A stretch of 64,000 nucleotides of DNA. Origin: Acidovorax sp. NB1 (GTDB lineage: Bacteria > Pseudomonadota > Gammaproteobacteria > Burkholderiales > Burkholderiaceae_C). Below are positions 18,260 to 27,378 of the stretch, in pieces (the first letter of the stretch is position 1; each line of letters opens with the position of its first letter). The position numbers and the translations under genes were made by a program. Below the pieces are notes generated by a model. It was not told the DNA's origin, did no database searches, and saw only the letters and a program-made list of their open reading frames with translations. Location of the stretch: contig NZ_BJHU01000009.1 of assembly GCF_005405905.1 (NCBI RefSeq), forward strand, positions 1 to 64,000. Direction: 5' to 3'.

Positions 18260-18952
18260 CTACTCCACCCGAAGGCGCAGCCCCTCCAGGTTGGTGACCG
18301 TGATGCCGCCGTATTCGATCTCCAGCAGGCCGGCTGCCTGCAGGCGTTTCAACGCAGCGTTGCAGCGCTGGCGCGACACCCCCGAGAGGTTGGCGATTTC
18401 CTCTTGCGAGACTTGCAGGTGCGTGTCGCTGCCCGGGTGCAGCCAGGGGTGGAACAGGCCCGCCAGCGCCCGCGCTACCTGGCTGTCGGTGTCGAGCAGG
18501 TGGTGGGCTGTGAAGTTGCCCAGGAACCAGTGCATGCGCTCGTTGATCTGGCGCAGCAGAAAGTGGTCGAAGCTGCGCTCCGTAGCGTGCAGCCATTCAA
18601 AGGTCTCCACGGGCATCAGCGCAACCCGGCTGGGGCGCAGCGCAATGATGTCTGCCGTGCGCGGGCTGCCGCGCAGCAGCGTGCCTTCGCCAAACCAGCT
18701 GCCTGCCGACAGCCCGCCCAGCGTGACCGAGCGGCCATCGCCCGAGGTTACGGTCCACTTGAGCAGGCCTTCGATGGCGCCGTACCAGTGCACGGGCGTG
18801 TCGCCAGTTCTGCACAGTGCGCCCCCCTGGGGGATATCCACCTCGCGCAGCTCGTCGCGCACACGCGCCTGCGCGCCGCTGTCCAGCAGCGGAAACCAGG
18901 CCGATGCTGCCAGCAGATCGGCCATGGTAGGGGGAGCCAGTTTGACCAACAT
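18260..18952 (-). CDS. Crp/Fnr-family transcriptional regulator
   Basis: 230 residues: an N-terminal cyclic-nucleotide-binding-type beta barrel (about 15-125; GLSAGSWFGEGTLLRG) and a C-terminal winged HTH (about 175-225; VSQEEIANLSGVSRQRCNAA). The Cys ligands of Fnr are absent. It converges on the hydrolase (37-bp gap) and diverges from the Bug/ligase genes at 19232 onward, which it may regulate. Its effector is unknown. Confidence 0.85.
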   Translation of the reverse strand: MLVKLAPPTMADLLAASAWFPLLDSGAQARVRDELREVDIPQGGALCRTGDTPVHWYGAIEGLLKWTVTSGDGRSVTLGGLSAGSWFGEGTLLRGSPRTADIIALRPSRVALMPVETFEWLHATERSFDHFLLRQINERMHWFLGNFTAHHLLDTDSQVARALAGLFHPWLHPGSDTHLQVSQEEIANLSGVSRQRCNAALKRLQAAGLLEIEYGGITVTNLEGLRLRVE

Positions 18953-19231
18953 GGTGAAGCGTTCTCCTGTGTGCTGCGCCGTTCAAAAACCGACCCACGT
19001 ATACCCTGAGTCCAAATGTCGTCGGGATGACTGAGTGGACCGGGCCGGGAAAAAATAATCTGCAGCATTAGCATTTTCCGCCAGGCACCGTGATGACCCA
19101 ACGCAAAGTCAGAGACAACACGTTCCCCGCTTGGGGGTGTGGTCTATCAGCCACCACCACCGCGTTGGTTCACACCTGAGCCGCGCACCTCTTTTCATCA
19201 CCACGACCAACAAACCAGCAGGAGACACAGG

Positions 19232-20227
19232 ATGATGTACACACGCCGCCACTTCATGAACCAACTGGGCAGCGCCGCAGCGCTGACTGCCTTGTCGCCC
19301 CTGGCTGCCCAGGCCCAGGCGCTGGAGCAGGTCAAGGTCTTCTACGGCTTTCCGGCAGGCAGTGCGGGCGACAGCGTGGCGCGCCGGGTGGGCGAGAAGC
19401 TGGCAGGGTCGGCCTACACTCGCAACGCCGCAGTGGTCGAGAACAAGCCTGGTGCGGGCGGGCGCATTGCGCTGGAGTCGCTCAAGGGGGCCCCTGCGGA
19501 CGGCACGGTGCTCACGCTCTCGCCGTTCTCTTGCACATCGATCTACCCCCACATCTACAGCAAGCTGAGCTACGACCCCGTGAAGGACTTTGTGCCGGTG
19601 TCGATTGCTGCGGTGATGCACCACGGGCTGGCCGTGGGGCCGCTGGTGCCTGCGTCGGTCAAGACGGTGAAGGATTTCCTGGCCTGGGCCAAGGCCAACC
19701 CGGGGCAGGCCAACTATGGGTCCCCCGCAGCAGGCTCCACGCCACACTTCATTGGCGCCCTGCTGGGGCTCAACAACGGGGTGGATCTCAAGCATGTGCC
19801 TTACCGGGGCTCCATCCCCGGCGTGACGGATGTGGTGGGCGGCCAGATTGCCTCCATGGTCACGCCCAGCGGTGACTTCATCCCCAACCACAAGGCCGGC
19901 AAACTGCGGCTGATTGCAACGTCGGGCCAGGCGCGGTCCCCGTTCTCGCCCGAGGTACCCACGTTTGCCGAGCAGGGTTTTCCGGAACTCACGACCGAGG
20001 AATGGTTTGGCTTCTACGCCCCGGCCCGCACGCCCGCTGCCGTGGTGGCGGCCGCCAATGCGACCATCAACGTTGCCATCAAGGAAAAGGCCGTCATCGA
20101 CAGCCTGGCTGTCGTGGGACTCATCGCCAAGGGCTCAACGCCTGGCGAGATGCAGGCATCCCAGCAGGCCGAGTTTGAGCGCTGGGGCCCGCTCGTCAAG
20201 AAGGTCGGTTTCACGGCCGAGTCCTGA
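19232..20227 (+). CDS. Bug-family tripartite tricarboxylate transporter substrate-binding protein
   Basis: 331 residues. The N-terminus (TRRHFMNQL, then a hydrophobic run and AQAQA) looks like a Tat-type signal peptide. The mature part has the Bug/TctC landmarks VENKPGAGGR and NYGSPAAGSTPH. It would bind a small carboxylate in the periplasm. No TctA/TctB genes are adjacent, which is usual for Bug proteins in this lineage. The start is set by AGGAG upstream of 19232. The location suggests an aromatic or carboxylic acid ligand linked to the following CoA enzymes (inference). Confidence 0.9.
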   Translation: MMYTRRHFMNQLGSAAALTALSPLAAQAQALEQVKVFYGFPAGSAGDSVARRVGEKLAGSAYTRNAAVVENKPGAGGRIALESLKGAPADGTVLTLSPFSCTSIYPHIYSKLSYDPVKDFVPVSIAAVMHHGLAVGPLVPASVKTVKDFLAWAKANPGQANYGSPAAGSTPHFIGALLGLNNGVDLKHVPYRGSIPGVTDVVGGQIASMVTPSGDFIPNHKAGKLRLIATSGQARSPFSPEVPTFAEQGFPELTTEEWFGFYAPARTPAAVVAAANATINVAIKEKAVIDSLAVVGLIAKGSTPGEMQASQQAEFERWGPLVKKVGFTAES

Positions 20228-20247
20228 CTTTTCAAGGAATCCGTCGC

Positions 20248-21189
20248 ATGGATCAGACCGTGAAGCGCGTGGCCGTGGTGGCCACCGGTGTCATTGGCGC
20301 GAGCTGGGCTGCCTATTTTCTGGCGCGGGGACTGGACGTGGATGCCTGGGACCCGTCACCGGGCGCGCAGGAGCGCCTGCGCACTGCCGTGGCAGCGCAC
20401 TGGGAGGCTTTGTCGCGCCAGGGGTTGGCGGACGGTGCCCACCTGGATCGCCTGCGCTGGCATGACCGGCTGGAGGACGCGCTGGCGCAGGCCGACTTCG
20501 TGCAGGAGAGCGGCCCCGAGCGACTGGACTTCAAGGTGGATCTGTTTCGCCGCATGGATGCAGCCGCTCCGGCGCATGCCATCCTGGCGTCCAGCACATC
20601 GGGCCTGGCCATCACCGACATACAGCAGGCCTGCACGCGGCCTGAGCGGGTGGTGCTGGGCCACCCATTCAACCCGCCGCACCTGATCCCGCTGGTGGAA
20701 GTGGGCGGCGGCCAGCGCACCGCGCCCGAGGCCGTGGCGCAGGCGATGGCGTTCTACACCCACATTGGCAAGCGCCCCATTCATGTAAGGCGGGAGATCA
20801 AGGGGCACATCGCCAACCGCCTGCAGGCCGCGCTCTGGCGCGAAGCCTTTCATCTGGTGAACGAAGGGGTGGCCAGCGTCAGCGACATTGACACCGCCAT
20901 TGCCCAGGGCCCTGGCCTGCGGTGGGCGCTGATGGGGCCGTTCATGAACCTGCACCTCTCCGGCGGTGAAGGCGGCATTGAACACTTGCTGGCCCATCTG
21001 GGCGGGCCCATCGAGGACTGGTGGCGCGATCTGGGCGCACCGTCCATGGATGCGGCCCTGCGGCACCGGGTGACCGAGGGCGTGGCGCAGGCGCTGGGCG
21101 CGCGGCGGGCGGGGGAGCTGGCCCGTGCGCGCGATGCACTGCTGATCGACCTGCTGCGCGCCAAACAAGCATCGGGCGCGCTGGAGTGA
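20248..21189 (+). CDS. 3-hydroxyacyl-CoA dehydrogenase family protein (carnitine dehydrogenase-like)
   Basis: 313 residues. An N-terminal Rossmann domain (VAVVATGVIGASWAAYF; the second Gly of the usual GxGxxG is Thr here) is followed by ASSTSGL and LGHPFNPPHLIPLVEV, which mark the catalytic His region of L-carnitine dehydrogenase/lambda-crystallin-like enzymes. A helical dimerisation domain completes it. Likely an NAD-dependent beta-hydroxyacid or hydroxyacyl-CoA oxidation. It lies 20 bp after the Bug gene and 45 bp before feruloyl-CoA synthase, so an operon is likely. Confidence 0.8.
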   Translation: MDQTVKRVAVVATGVIGASWAAYFLARGLDVDAWDPSPGAQERLRTAVAAHWEALSRQGLADGAHLDRLRWHDRLEDALAQADFVQESGPERLDFKVDLFRRMDAAAPAHAILASSTSGLAITDIQQACTRPERVVLGHPFNPPHLIPLVEVGGGQRTAPEAVAQAMAFYTHIGKRPIHVRREIKGHIANRLQAALWREAFHLVNEGVASVSDIDTAIAQGPGLRWALMGPFMNLHLSGGEGGIEHLLAHLGGPIEDWWRDLGAPSMDAALRHRVTEGVAQALGARRAGELARARDALLIDLLRAKQASGALE

Positions 21190-21234
21190 CCAGCTCTGCC
21201 GCCCCACAAAAAAATCTGCGAGACAACAAACACC

Positions 21235-23034
21235 ATGCACCCCGTATTTCTTGACGATGAAGACCAGATTGCGCCACCGCGCACGCTGCGCATGTCTTTT
21301 GATGATGGCTCGTTCACGCTGCGCTCGCCCGAGGCCCTGCGCCCCTATGCCCGCTGCGTGGGCGAGTGGCTGGAGCGCTGGGCCCGCGAGACCCCTGACA
21401 CGTTGGCCCTGGCCGAGCGCGATGCAGGTGGTGAGCAATGGCGGGGCCTGAGCTACGCACAACTGCGCCGTGACGTGGGTGCGGTAGCCCAGTCGCTGCT
21501 GGACCTGAAGCTGCCTGCCGGGCGTCCCATTGCCATCCTGTCCGACAACGCGGTGGACCACGCGGTGCTCATGCTGGCGGCCATGCACGTGGGCATCACG
21601 CCTTGTTCCATGTCCAGTGCCTATGCACGCTCTCAGGACCCCAGCCGCCTGCACAGCATGCTGGCGGTGCTGGGGCCCAGCCTGGTCTATGCCTCCGATG
21701 CACGCGTCTACGCGCCCGCCCTGGCGGGCTATCGCGGCGAGGTGGTGAAAGTCTTCAGCCGCCATGCCGACAGCTGTGCAGGCGCGCTGGCGTTTGAGCA
21801 ATTGCAGCGCGGGCAGGAGACGCCTGCCGTGCGCGAGGCGTTTGAAGCGCTGGAGGCCGATGGCCATGCCAAGTACTTGCTGACCTCCGGCTCCACGGGG
21901 CGGCCCAAGGTGGTCATCAACACGCACCGCATGCTGTGCGCCAACCAGCAGATGATGGCCCAGACCTGGCGCTTTCTGGCCCATGAAAAGCCGGTGCTGG
22001 TCGATTGGCTGCCCTGGAGTCACACGTTTGGCGGCAACCACAACCTGCACATGGTGCTGTGCCATGGCGGCACGCTGTACATCGACGAAGGCCGGCCGGT
22101 GCCGGGAATGATCGAAAAAACCGTGCGAAACCTGCGCGACGTGCAGCCCACCATGCTTTTCAATGTGCCCCGGGGTTTCGACATGCTGCTGCCGTTCCTG
22201 GAGGCCGATGACGCCCTGGCAGCGCAGGTGCTGGCGCGGGTGCGCCTGGCCTTTTATGCGGCAGCCGCGCTGGCCCCCTCCACCTGGCAGCGGCTGGAGG
22301 CGCTGGCCCACCGGGTGCGCCCCGCAAAGCCGCTGTGGCTGACCACCTCGTGGGGCGCAACCGAGACCGCCCCCGCCGTGACCACCGCCCACTGGCGCCT
22401 GGAAGGCGCGGGCTGCATCGGGGCGCCACTGCCGGGGGTGGAACTCAAGCTGGTGCCCAATGGCGGCAAGCTGGAGATGCGGGTCAAAGGCGTTTCGGTG
22501 TTTGCGGGCTACCGCCACGCGCCCAGCGAGACAGCCGCCGCCTTCGACAGCGAGGGCTTCTACCGCATTGGCGACGCAGGCTATCTGGCCGACGCCGAGC
22601 GACCCGAGCGGGGTGTGGTGTTCAACGGGCGTGTGGCCGAGGATTTCAAGCTGTCCAGCGGCAGCTGGGTGTCGGTGGGCACGCTGCGGGTGGAGCTGGT
22701 TTCGCAGCTTGCGCCGCTGGTGCAGGACATCGTGCTCACGGGCCACAACCGGGACGAGGTCGGGATGCTGGTGTTTCCGTCGGCAGCGGGTATGGCCGAT
22801 GGATCCAGGTTGGAAGAGGCCTTGCGCGCACTCATGCGTGCGCGGCGCAATGCAGGCGCGGGGTCTTCACAATGCCCCACGCGGGCGCTGGTGATGCGGG
22901 AGCCGCCCGATGCCGATGCGGGTGAGATCACCGACAAGGGCTATATCAATCAGGGGGCTGTGCTGTCACGCCGCGCAGCAGCGGTGGCTGCGCTCTACGC
23001 CGAACCCGCTGCTGCGGGAGTGATTACCGGCTGA
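21235..23034 (+). CDS. fcs: Feruloyl-CoA synthase
   Basis: 599 residues of ANL family. The P-loop is LLTSGSTGRPKV; LPWSHTFGGNHN and GRVAEDFKLSSGSWVSVG are typical of bacterial feruloyl-CoA synthases. These activate ferulate and related hydroxycinnamates with ATP and CoA. The usual partners enoyl-CoA hydratase/aldolase and vanillin dehydrogenase are not next to it, so either they are elsewhere or the real substrate differs. Last gene of a Bug-dehydrogenase-ligase operon, facing the HU gene across two hairpins. Confidence 0.88.
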   Translation: MHPVFLDDEDQIAPPRTLRMSFDDGSFTLRSPEALRPYARCVGEWLERWARETPDTLALAERDAGGEQWRGLSYAQLRRDVGAVAQSLLDLKLPAGRPIAILSDNAVDHAVLMLAAMHVGITPCSMSSAYARSQDPSRLHSMLAVLGPSLVYASDARVYAPALAGYRGEVVKVFSRHADSCAGALAFEQLQRGQETPAVREAFEALEADGHAKYLLTSGSTGRPKVVINTHRMLCANQQMMAQTWRFLAHEKPVLVDWLPWSHTFGGNHNLHMVLCHGGTLYIDEGRPVPGMIEKTVRNLRDVQPTMLFNVPRGFDMLLPFLEADDALAAQVLARVRLAFYAAAALAPSTWQRLEALAHRVRPAKPLWLTTSWGATETAPAVTTAHWRLEGAGCIGAPLPGVELKLVPNGGKLEMRVKGVSVFAGYRHAPSETAAAFDSEGFYRIGDAGYLADAERPERGVVFNGRVAEDFKLSSGSWVSVGTLRVELVSQLAPLVQDIVLTGHNRDEVGMLVFPSAAGMADGSRLEEALRALMRARRNAGAGSSQCPTRALVMREPPDADAGEITDKGYINQGAVLSRRAAAVAALYAEPAAAGVITG

Positions 23035-23060
23035 TCGCCCGGGGCGAGGGGCGGGGTGTG

Positions 23061-23106
23061 TGCATGGGGCTGATGGCCCCATGCACGCAGGCCGGTAGGG
23101 CCTGCG
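23061..23106. terminator. Two back-to-back hairpins between convergent genes
   Basis: TGCATGGGGC/GCCCCATGCA (23061-23085, 10-bp stem, 5-nt loop) is followed directly by CGCAGGCC/GGCCTGCG (23086-23106). They lie between the ends of fcs and the HU gene and probably terminate both. Neither has a long T-run. Confidence 0.65.
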
Positions 23107-23122
23107 AGAACCCAAGGCCTTA

Positions 23123-23578
23123 TCAGGCCGTTGCGTCCTTGAGCTTCTTCAGCGCACGGGTCTTGATCTTGACCGATGCGGGCTTGGCAGGGAACCAGCG
23201 CTCTTCACCGGTGAAGGGATCCTTGCCGAAGCGCTTCTTCTTAGCAGCGACTTGCTGCAGGCCAATCTTCAGCACGCCGGGCAGCGTGAATTCGCCAGAG
23301 CCCTTCTTGTGCACCGAGCCCAGGATGGCGGCTTCGAGTGCTGCCAGCACGGCCTTGGCAGCCTTGGGTTCCACGCCCGACTGCTCGGACAGGTGGGCCA
23401 CCAGCGTCGTCTTGTTGAAGGCCGTCTTGATGGGCTTGAGCACTGCGGGTGCCGCAGCTGCGGGCTTGGCAGCGGGTGCTGCAGCCTTCTTGGCTGGGGC
23501 TGCCTTTTTGGCGGCGGGTGCAGCGGCCTTGACGGCGGCTTTCTTTGCGGGTGCTGGAGCTTTTTTTGCAGTTGCCAT
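23123..23578 (-). CDS. HU-family DNA-binding protein with Lys/Ala-rich N-terminal tail
   Basis: 151 residues. The first about 50 are a tail of AAPAKKA-type repeats, like histone H1 or AlgP tails. Residues about 52-145 are a HU/IHF-type domain (FNKTTLVAHLSEQSG, GSGEFTLPGVLKIGLQ) ending in a basic region. It is a nucleoid protein; the tail probably adds non-specific DNA compaction. A TAAAAT box upstream (about 23640-23645, minus strand) is a possible -10, but no good -35 was seen. Confidence 0.9.
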   Translation of the reverse strand: MATAKKAPAPAKKAAVKAAAPAAKKAAPAKKAAAPAAKPAAAAPAVLKPIKTAFNKTTLVAHLSEQSGVEPKAAKAVLAALEAAILGSVHKKGSGEFTLPGVLKIGLQQVAAKKKRFGKDPFTGEERWFPAKPASVKIKTRALKKLKDATA

Positions 23579-23966
23579 GATTGTTTCTTCGTTGGTTTGG
23601 ATTGCGATCGGCCCTCTTCAATTTGTCGAGCGCCTGCGTGATTTTAGGTGCGAGAACGCTTCGGCCGATAGAGGGCATGCCCTGCCAACGCCTGAGGCTT
23701 CTGTGTGGCCCGTGCAGAGGGGCCAACGGACGGGTTGCTGTGGGTGTGGAGTTGCCGGTGCCAAGCTGCCTTCGGGATGCGCGCAGGCCACTGTTCCGAG
23801 GGCTGCGCTGGCATGAGCAGCCTGACCGCAAAGGCCGGGCAACCGGTCGCCAGACACGCCTTCATACAATCCCCGCAGGCCGCAGCGCGCAGGGGTGGCC
23901 CTTTTTTGTGCCGCCTGGTGTGGCCTTCTTTCTTGGGCCTGGTTTCTGCAAAGCGTTTGTTTGTTC
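23579..23966. other. Intergenic region between HU gene and diguanylate cyclase
   Basis: 388 bp between divergent genes. It must hold both promoters. Open frames here are short and do not look like protein families. A GCCGATA at 23664-23670 recalls a sigma-28 -10, but no TAAA lies at the right distance. Nothing else recognised. Confidence 0.4.
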
Positions 23967-25715
23967 ATGCAACTCAGTCGAATGCTCCACCTGCTGGGGG
24001 CCCTTGTTCTTGTGGCAACGATGGTGCTGGTGGGGCGCATGGCCACCACCGAATGGCAATCCGTGCACAAGGCATCGGCAAGCCTGCGCTTGCTGGAGCA
24101 ATTGCAGCGGGGGCTGGTGGTGGTGGAGATGGTGTCGCGCGAACGCGGGCCCACCAACGGCGCATTGGGCGATGCCCTGCCCATGGCCCAGCCGCGAGCC
24201 CAGGCACTGCAAGAGGCGCGCGAGCGCACCAACCAGGCGTTCGAGGCTTTGCTGCAGTCCGTGGCGGGCGCGCCCCGTTCCACGGCAGACGGCATTCATC
24301 TGGTGCAGAGCCTGCAGACCGCGCGCGGTGCGCTGGCGCAGGCCCGTGCGGGCGTGGACCGGGTGCTGGCGCTGCCGCAGCCACAACGCTCGGCAGAGGC
24401 CATCCGCGACGCTGTCTATGGCATGGTGGCCGTGGTGCCCCTGCTGTCGCCTGTGACCAATGCCCTGGCCAGTGCGGCGCAGCAGGCCTACCCCGCGCTG
24501 GGCGACGATGTGCAGGGCGCACGGCTGGCGGCGGCGCTGCGGGAGTACGCGGGCCTGCTGGGCTCGCACTTCACGGCCGCCGTGGTCAAGGGCCAGCCGT
24601 TTTCCCCGGCAGAGCGCCGCGCCATCGATGAGACGCGGGGGCGCATTGCGCAGCTGCGCTCGCTGGTGGAGCTTCGGCTGCAGCTGCCTGACGAAGCCCA
24701 CGAAGTGGCGCAGGCGTGGAGCACTGTCGAGGCGCGGTACTTTGGCGTGGCGCAGGCGCTGCTGGCCAAGGTGCTGGAAGAGGGCGATGGCGGCGGCCAC
24801 TATGGCCTGTCGGCGGCCGAGTTCGCGGCCTTGTATGTGCCTGAGATGAACCCGATTCTGGGGCTGCGCGACGCGCTGCTGGCCCAGGCCCGCGAACGCG
24901 CGCAGAAGGAGCACCAGCGCGCGCTGCGTGTGCTGGTCTGGGCGCTGGCGGGCTCGGGGGCGCTGCTGCTGGTGCTGAGCAGCGCGCTGTATGTGATCCA
25001 GCACCGCGTGCTGCAGCCATTGGCCCAGACCACGCGGGCACTGAAGGCGCTGGCCAGCAACGATCTGCAGGCGCCTTTGCCCGTGCCCCTGGCGGACGAT
25101 GAAATGGCGGCCGTCATCGGCGCGGTGCGCGCGTTGCAAAGCCAGACCCGGCGGCGCCAGGACCTGGAGCGTGAACGCGACCTGCTGATCGAACAGCTCA
25201 GGGAACAGTCCGAAACCGACTACCTCACCGGCCTGCCCAACCGCCGGGCCTTCATCACGCAGGCGCGCACCGCCCTCGCGCAGGCCACGCGCTACGACAT
25301 CGACATGGCCCTGCTGGTGCTGGATGTGGACTGGTTCAAGCAACTCAATGACAGCCTGGGCCATGCAGCGGGCGACAAGGCGCTGCTGGCGGTGGCCGAT
25401 GTGGTGCGCAGCGAGCTGCGCGAGGGGGACCTGGCAGCGCGTTTTGGCGGGGAGGAATTCGTGCTGCTGCTCAGCCACTGCACCCGCGAGCAGGGCCTGC
25501 AGTTTGCCGAGCGCCTGCGTGAGAAGGTGGCTGGGGCGCAGGTGCTGGGCTCGGCCGACCCGGGCGTGCGTGTGACGGTGAGCCTGGGGATTGCGGACTC
25601 GGCCCATTGGGGCTGGGGGCTCGATGCCCTGATCTCCGCCGCCGATGCGGCGATGTACCAGGCCAAGAACGCGGGGCGCAACCGCGCGGTGGTGGCGTCA
25701 GCGTCGGCAGATTGA
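23967..25715 (+). CDS. Membrane diguanylate cyclase with HAMP and GGDEF domains
   Basis: 582 residues. A first membrane segment (about 7-25), a large periplasmic sensor region (about 30-325) and a second segment (LRVLVWALAGSGALLLVL) precede a HAMP-like linker and a GGDEF domain (about 410-575). The active site is RFGGEEFVLLL (GGEEF), and REGD five residues before it is a product-inhibition I-site. It should make cyclic di-GMP in response to a periplasmic signal. The start at 23967 gives a natural N-terminal anchor; the frame opens earlier at 23895. Confidence 0.9.
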   Translation: MQLSRMLHLLGALVLVATMVLVGRMATTEWQSVHKASASLRLLEQLQRGLVVVEMVSRERGPTNGALGDALPMAQPRAQALQEARERTNQAFEALLQSVAGAPRSTADGIHLVQSLQTARGALAQARAGVDRVLALPQPQRSAEAIRDAVYGMVAVVPLLSPVTNALASAAQQAYPALGDDVQGARLAAALREYAGLLGSHFTAAVVKGQPFSPAERRAIDETRGRIAQLRSLVELRLQLPDEAHEVAQAWSTVEARYFGVAQALLAKVLEEGDGGGHYGLSAAEFAALYVPEMNPILGLRDALLAQARERAQKEHQRALRVLVWALAGSGALLLVLSSALYVIQHRVLQPLAQTTRALKALASNDLQAPLPVPLADDEMAAVIGAVRALQSQTRRRQDLERERDLLIEQLREQSETDYLTGLPNRRAFITQARTALAQATRYDIDMALLVLDVDWFKQLNDSLGHAAGDKALLAVADVVRSELREGDLAARFGGEEFVLLLSHCTREQGLQFAERLREKVAGAQVLGSADPGVRVTVSLGIADSAHWGWGLDALISAADAAMYQAKNAGRNRAVVASASAD

Positions 25716-25732
25716 GCCTAGGCCCGGCCTGT

Positions 25733-25894
25733 TCAGTGGTGGTGAATGGCGGTCTGCTGCCGCTGGCGCCACTGCTGAAAGCGCGAACGCTGCAGCGCCA
25801 GCAGCTCCACCAGACCCCAGGCCAGGGCGCACACCAGCATGCCCCGGCCCACGGCCCAGCGGTAGGCCTCAGTCCTGCGCGGCGGCCGGGGCAT
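25733..25894 (-). CDS. Small hypothetical membrane protein
   Basis: 53 residues, with one predicted membrane helix (GRGMLVCALAWGLVELLAL) and a basic Gln-rich tail (QRSRFQQWRQRQQTAIHHH). The start overlaps the end of the small upstream ORF (25869-26000). No family recognised. The helix and the overlapping arrangement argue for a real gene, but the evidence is limited. Confidence 0.4.
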   Translation of the reverse strand: MPRPPRRTEAYRWAVGRGMLVCALAWGLVELLALQRSRFQQWRQRQQTAIHHH

Positions 25895-26000
25895 CGTCAC
25901 AGGCCCATTCGTGGGTGCGGGGCAGGTCAAAGCTCAGCCAGCCCCCTTCGTCAAACAGCTCATCCAGCAGCCGTTGCAATCCGAGCAATTTCCAGAGCAT
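25869..26000 (-). CDS. Small hypothetical protein, 43 residues
   Basis: Starts MLWKLLGLQRLLDELFDEGG after a good Shine-Dalgarno (GAGAGAGG) and ends DDAPAAAQD. Amphipathic Leu-rich N-terminus, acidic C-terminus. Overlaps the next small ORF by 26 bp, suggesting a coupled pair. Family unknown. Confidence 0.45.
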   Translation of the reverse strand: MLWKLLGLQRLLDELFDEGGWLSFDLPRTHEWACDDAPAAAQD

Positions 26001-26215
26001 GGTGCGCCTCTCTCGTGGTGGGGTGAAGGGAGATCGTGGCGATCTGCCGGGCAAGGTACCGCCTTTGTGTGACGGTTTTGCGTCGGTTCGCATGAACCCA
26101 ACAGGTGCACCACCGCGTGCTCTGTGGGCCCACCTGGGGGCGCTGGCGGGCGCTATCCTCGTGCGTCGAGACCCCGGCATTTCCTTACAACCCTCTCACT
26201 CACACGCCCCGCAAC

Positions 26216-27220
26216 ATGCTGCCCGAGCTTCTGGCGCTGGAAAAAATCCTGGAGCAGGGCGCGCCCCACCTTGATGTGCAGGTGGTGCGACAGGTGCAGG
26301 TGGCCTCGGGCGAGCGGTTTCCGGTCTACGCCATTGGCGTGGGCAACCCGGCGCTGGATGTGCCTGCCGTGGGCTTCTTTGGCGGTGTGCACGGGCTGGA
26401 GCGCATCGGGGCCGAGGTGGTCATTGCCTACCTGCAGAACGTGGTGATGCGCCTGCAGTGGGACACCACCCTGCACCGGCAACTGGAGCAGGTGCGCCTG
26501 GTCTTCATGCCCATCGTCAACCCCGGCGGCATGTGGTCGGCCACGCGGGCCAACCCGCGTGGTGTGGACCTGATGCGCAACGCCCCGGTGGACGCCGTGG
26601 ACCGGGTGCCCCTGTGGGTTGGCGGGCAGCGGGTGAGCGCGGGCCTGCCCTGGTACCGGGGGCGCCTGGGCGACCCCATGGAGGCTGAGAGCCAGGCGCT
26701 GTGCGAGGTGGCCACGGCCCAGTTGCTGGCGCGGCCCTTCAGCATGGCGCTGGACTGCCATTCGGGGTTTGGTGTGAAGGATCGGCTGTGGTTTCCGTTT
26801 GCACACACGCGCAAGCCCATTGCGCACCTGGCCGAGCTGCATGCGCTGCAGGAGATCTTCTGGCAGGCCCACAGCCACCACCAGTACATCATCGAACCGC
26901 AAAGCGCGCAGTACCTCGCGCATGGCGACCTGTGGGACCACCTGTACCTGTTGGCCTGCCAGACCCGGCCCACGCACACCTTCCTGCCGCTCACGCTGGA
27001 GATGGGCTCGTGGCTGTGGATCAAGAAGAACCCCCGGCAGCTGTTCTCGCGCAACGGCATCTTCAACCCGCTCATCAACCATCGCCAGCAGCGCGTGTTG
27101 CGGCGGCACCTGTCGCTGCTCGACTTTCTGGCGCGCGCGGCCTGCAGCCATGCGCGCTGGGCGCCCGCACCCGATCAGCGCGTGCAGCGCCGGGCCGACG
27201 CGCTGGCGGCCTGGTACTGA
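26216..27220 (+). CDS. M14-family zinc carboxypeptidase-like protein (DUF2817-like)
   Basis: 334 residues. GVHGLERIGAE carries the H-x-x-E zinc pair and LDCHSGFG the third His, with a candidate catalytic Glu in LTLEMGSW. This is the metallocarboxypeptidase (M14) core found in peptidoglycan-fragment and amide hydrolases. No signal peptide, so cytoplasmic. Start at 26216 (MLPELLALEKILEQG) follows the family; the frame opens earlier. The substrate is unknown. An alpha/beta hydrolase follows after 158 bp. Confidence 0.8.
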   Translation: MLPELLALEKILEQGAPHLDVQVVRQVQVASGERFPVYAIGVGNPALDVPAVGFFGGVHGLERIGAEVVIAYLQNVVMRLQWDTTLHRQLEQVRLVFMPIVNPGGMWSATRANPRGVDLMRNAPVDAVDRVPLWVGGQRVSAGLPWYRGRLGDPMEAESQALCEVATAQLLARPFSMALDCHSGFGVKDRLWFPFAHTRKPIAHLAELHALQEIFWQAHSHHQYIIEPQSAQYLAHGDLWDHLYLLACQTRPTHTFLPLTLEMGSWLWIKKNPRQLFSRNGIFNPLINHRQQRVLRRHLSLLDFLARAACSHARWAPAPDQRVQRRADALAAWY

Positions 27221-27225
27221 AATGG

Positions 27226-27350
27226 AACACCCCCTGAGTTGCTTCGCGCCTTCACTCTCTCTCATATTGCTTCGCAATCTGGGAGGGGGCGCTGGCCTTG
27301 ACCGCGCCAGTTTCATCCGCTGCGGGTGGTGCGCAGCGCTATGGATAACG
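27226..27350. repeat. Candidate intergenic repeat with small hairpins
   Basis: The stretch CCCCCTGAGTTGCTTCGCGCC followed by a pyrimidine-rich segment, an ATTGC-TTC-GCAAT hairpin and GGGAGGGGGCGC resembles an intergenic repeat type I associate with Comamonadaceae genomes. Only one copy is in this window, so the claim rests on recall. Confidence 0.35.
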
Positions 27351-27378
27351 GAGAAGAAAGAGAAAGGCCCCTAGCACC

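Noticed and set aside
20356-22746. 796-codon minus-strand frame opposite the dehydrogenase and fcs genes
   Set aside because: Antisense shadow with no domain-like sequence.
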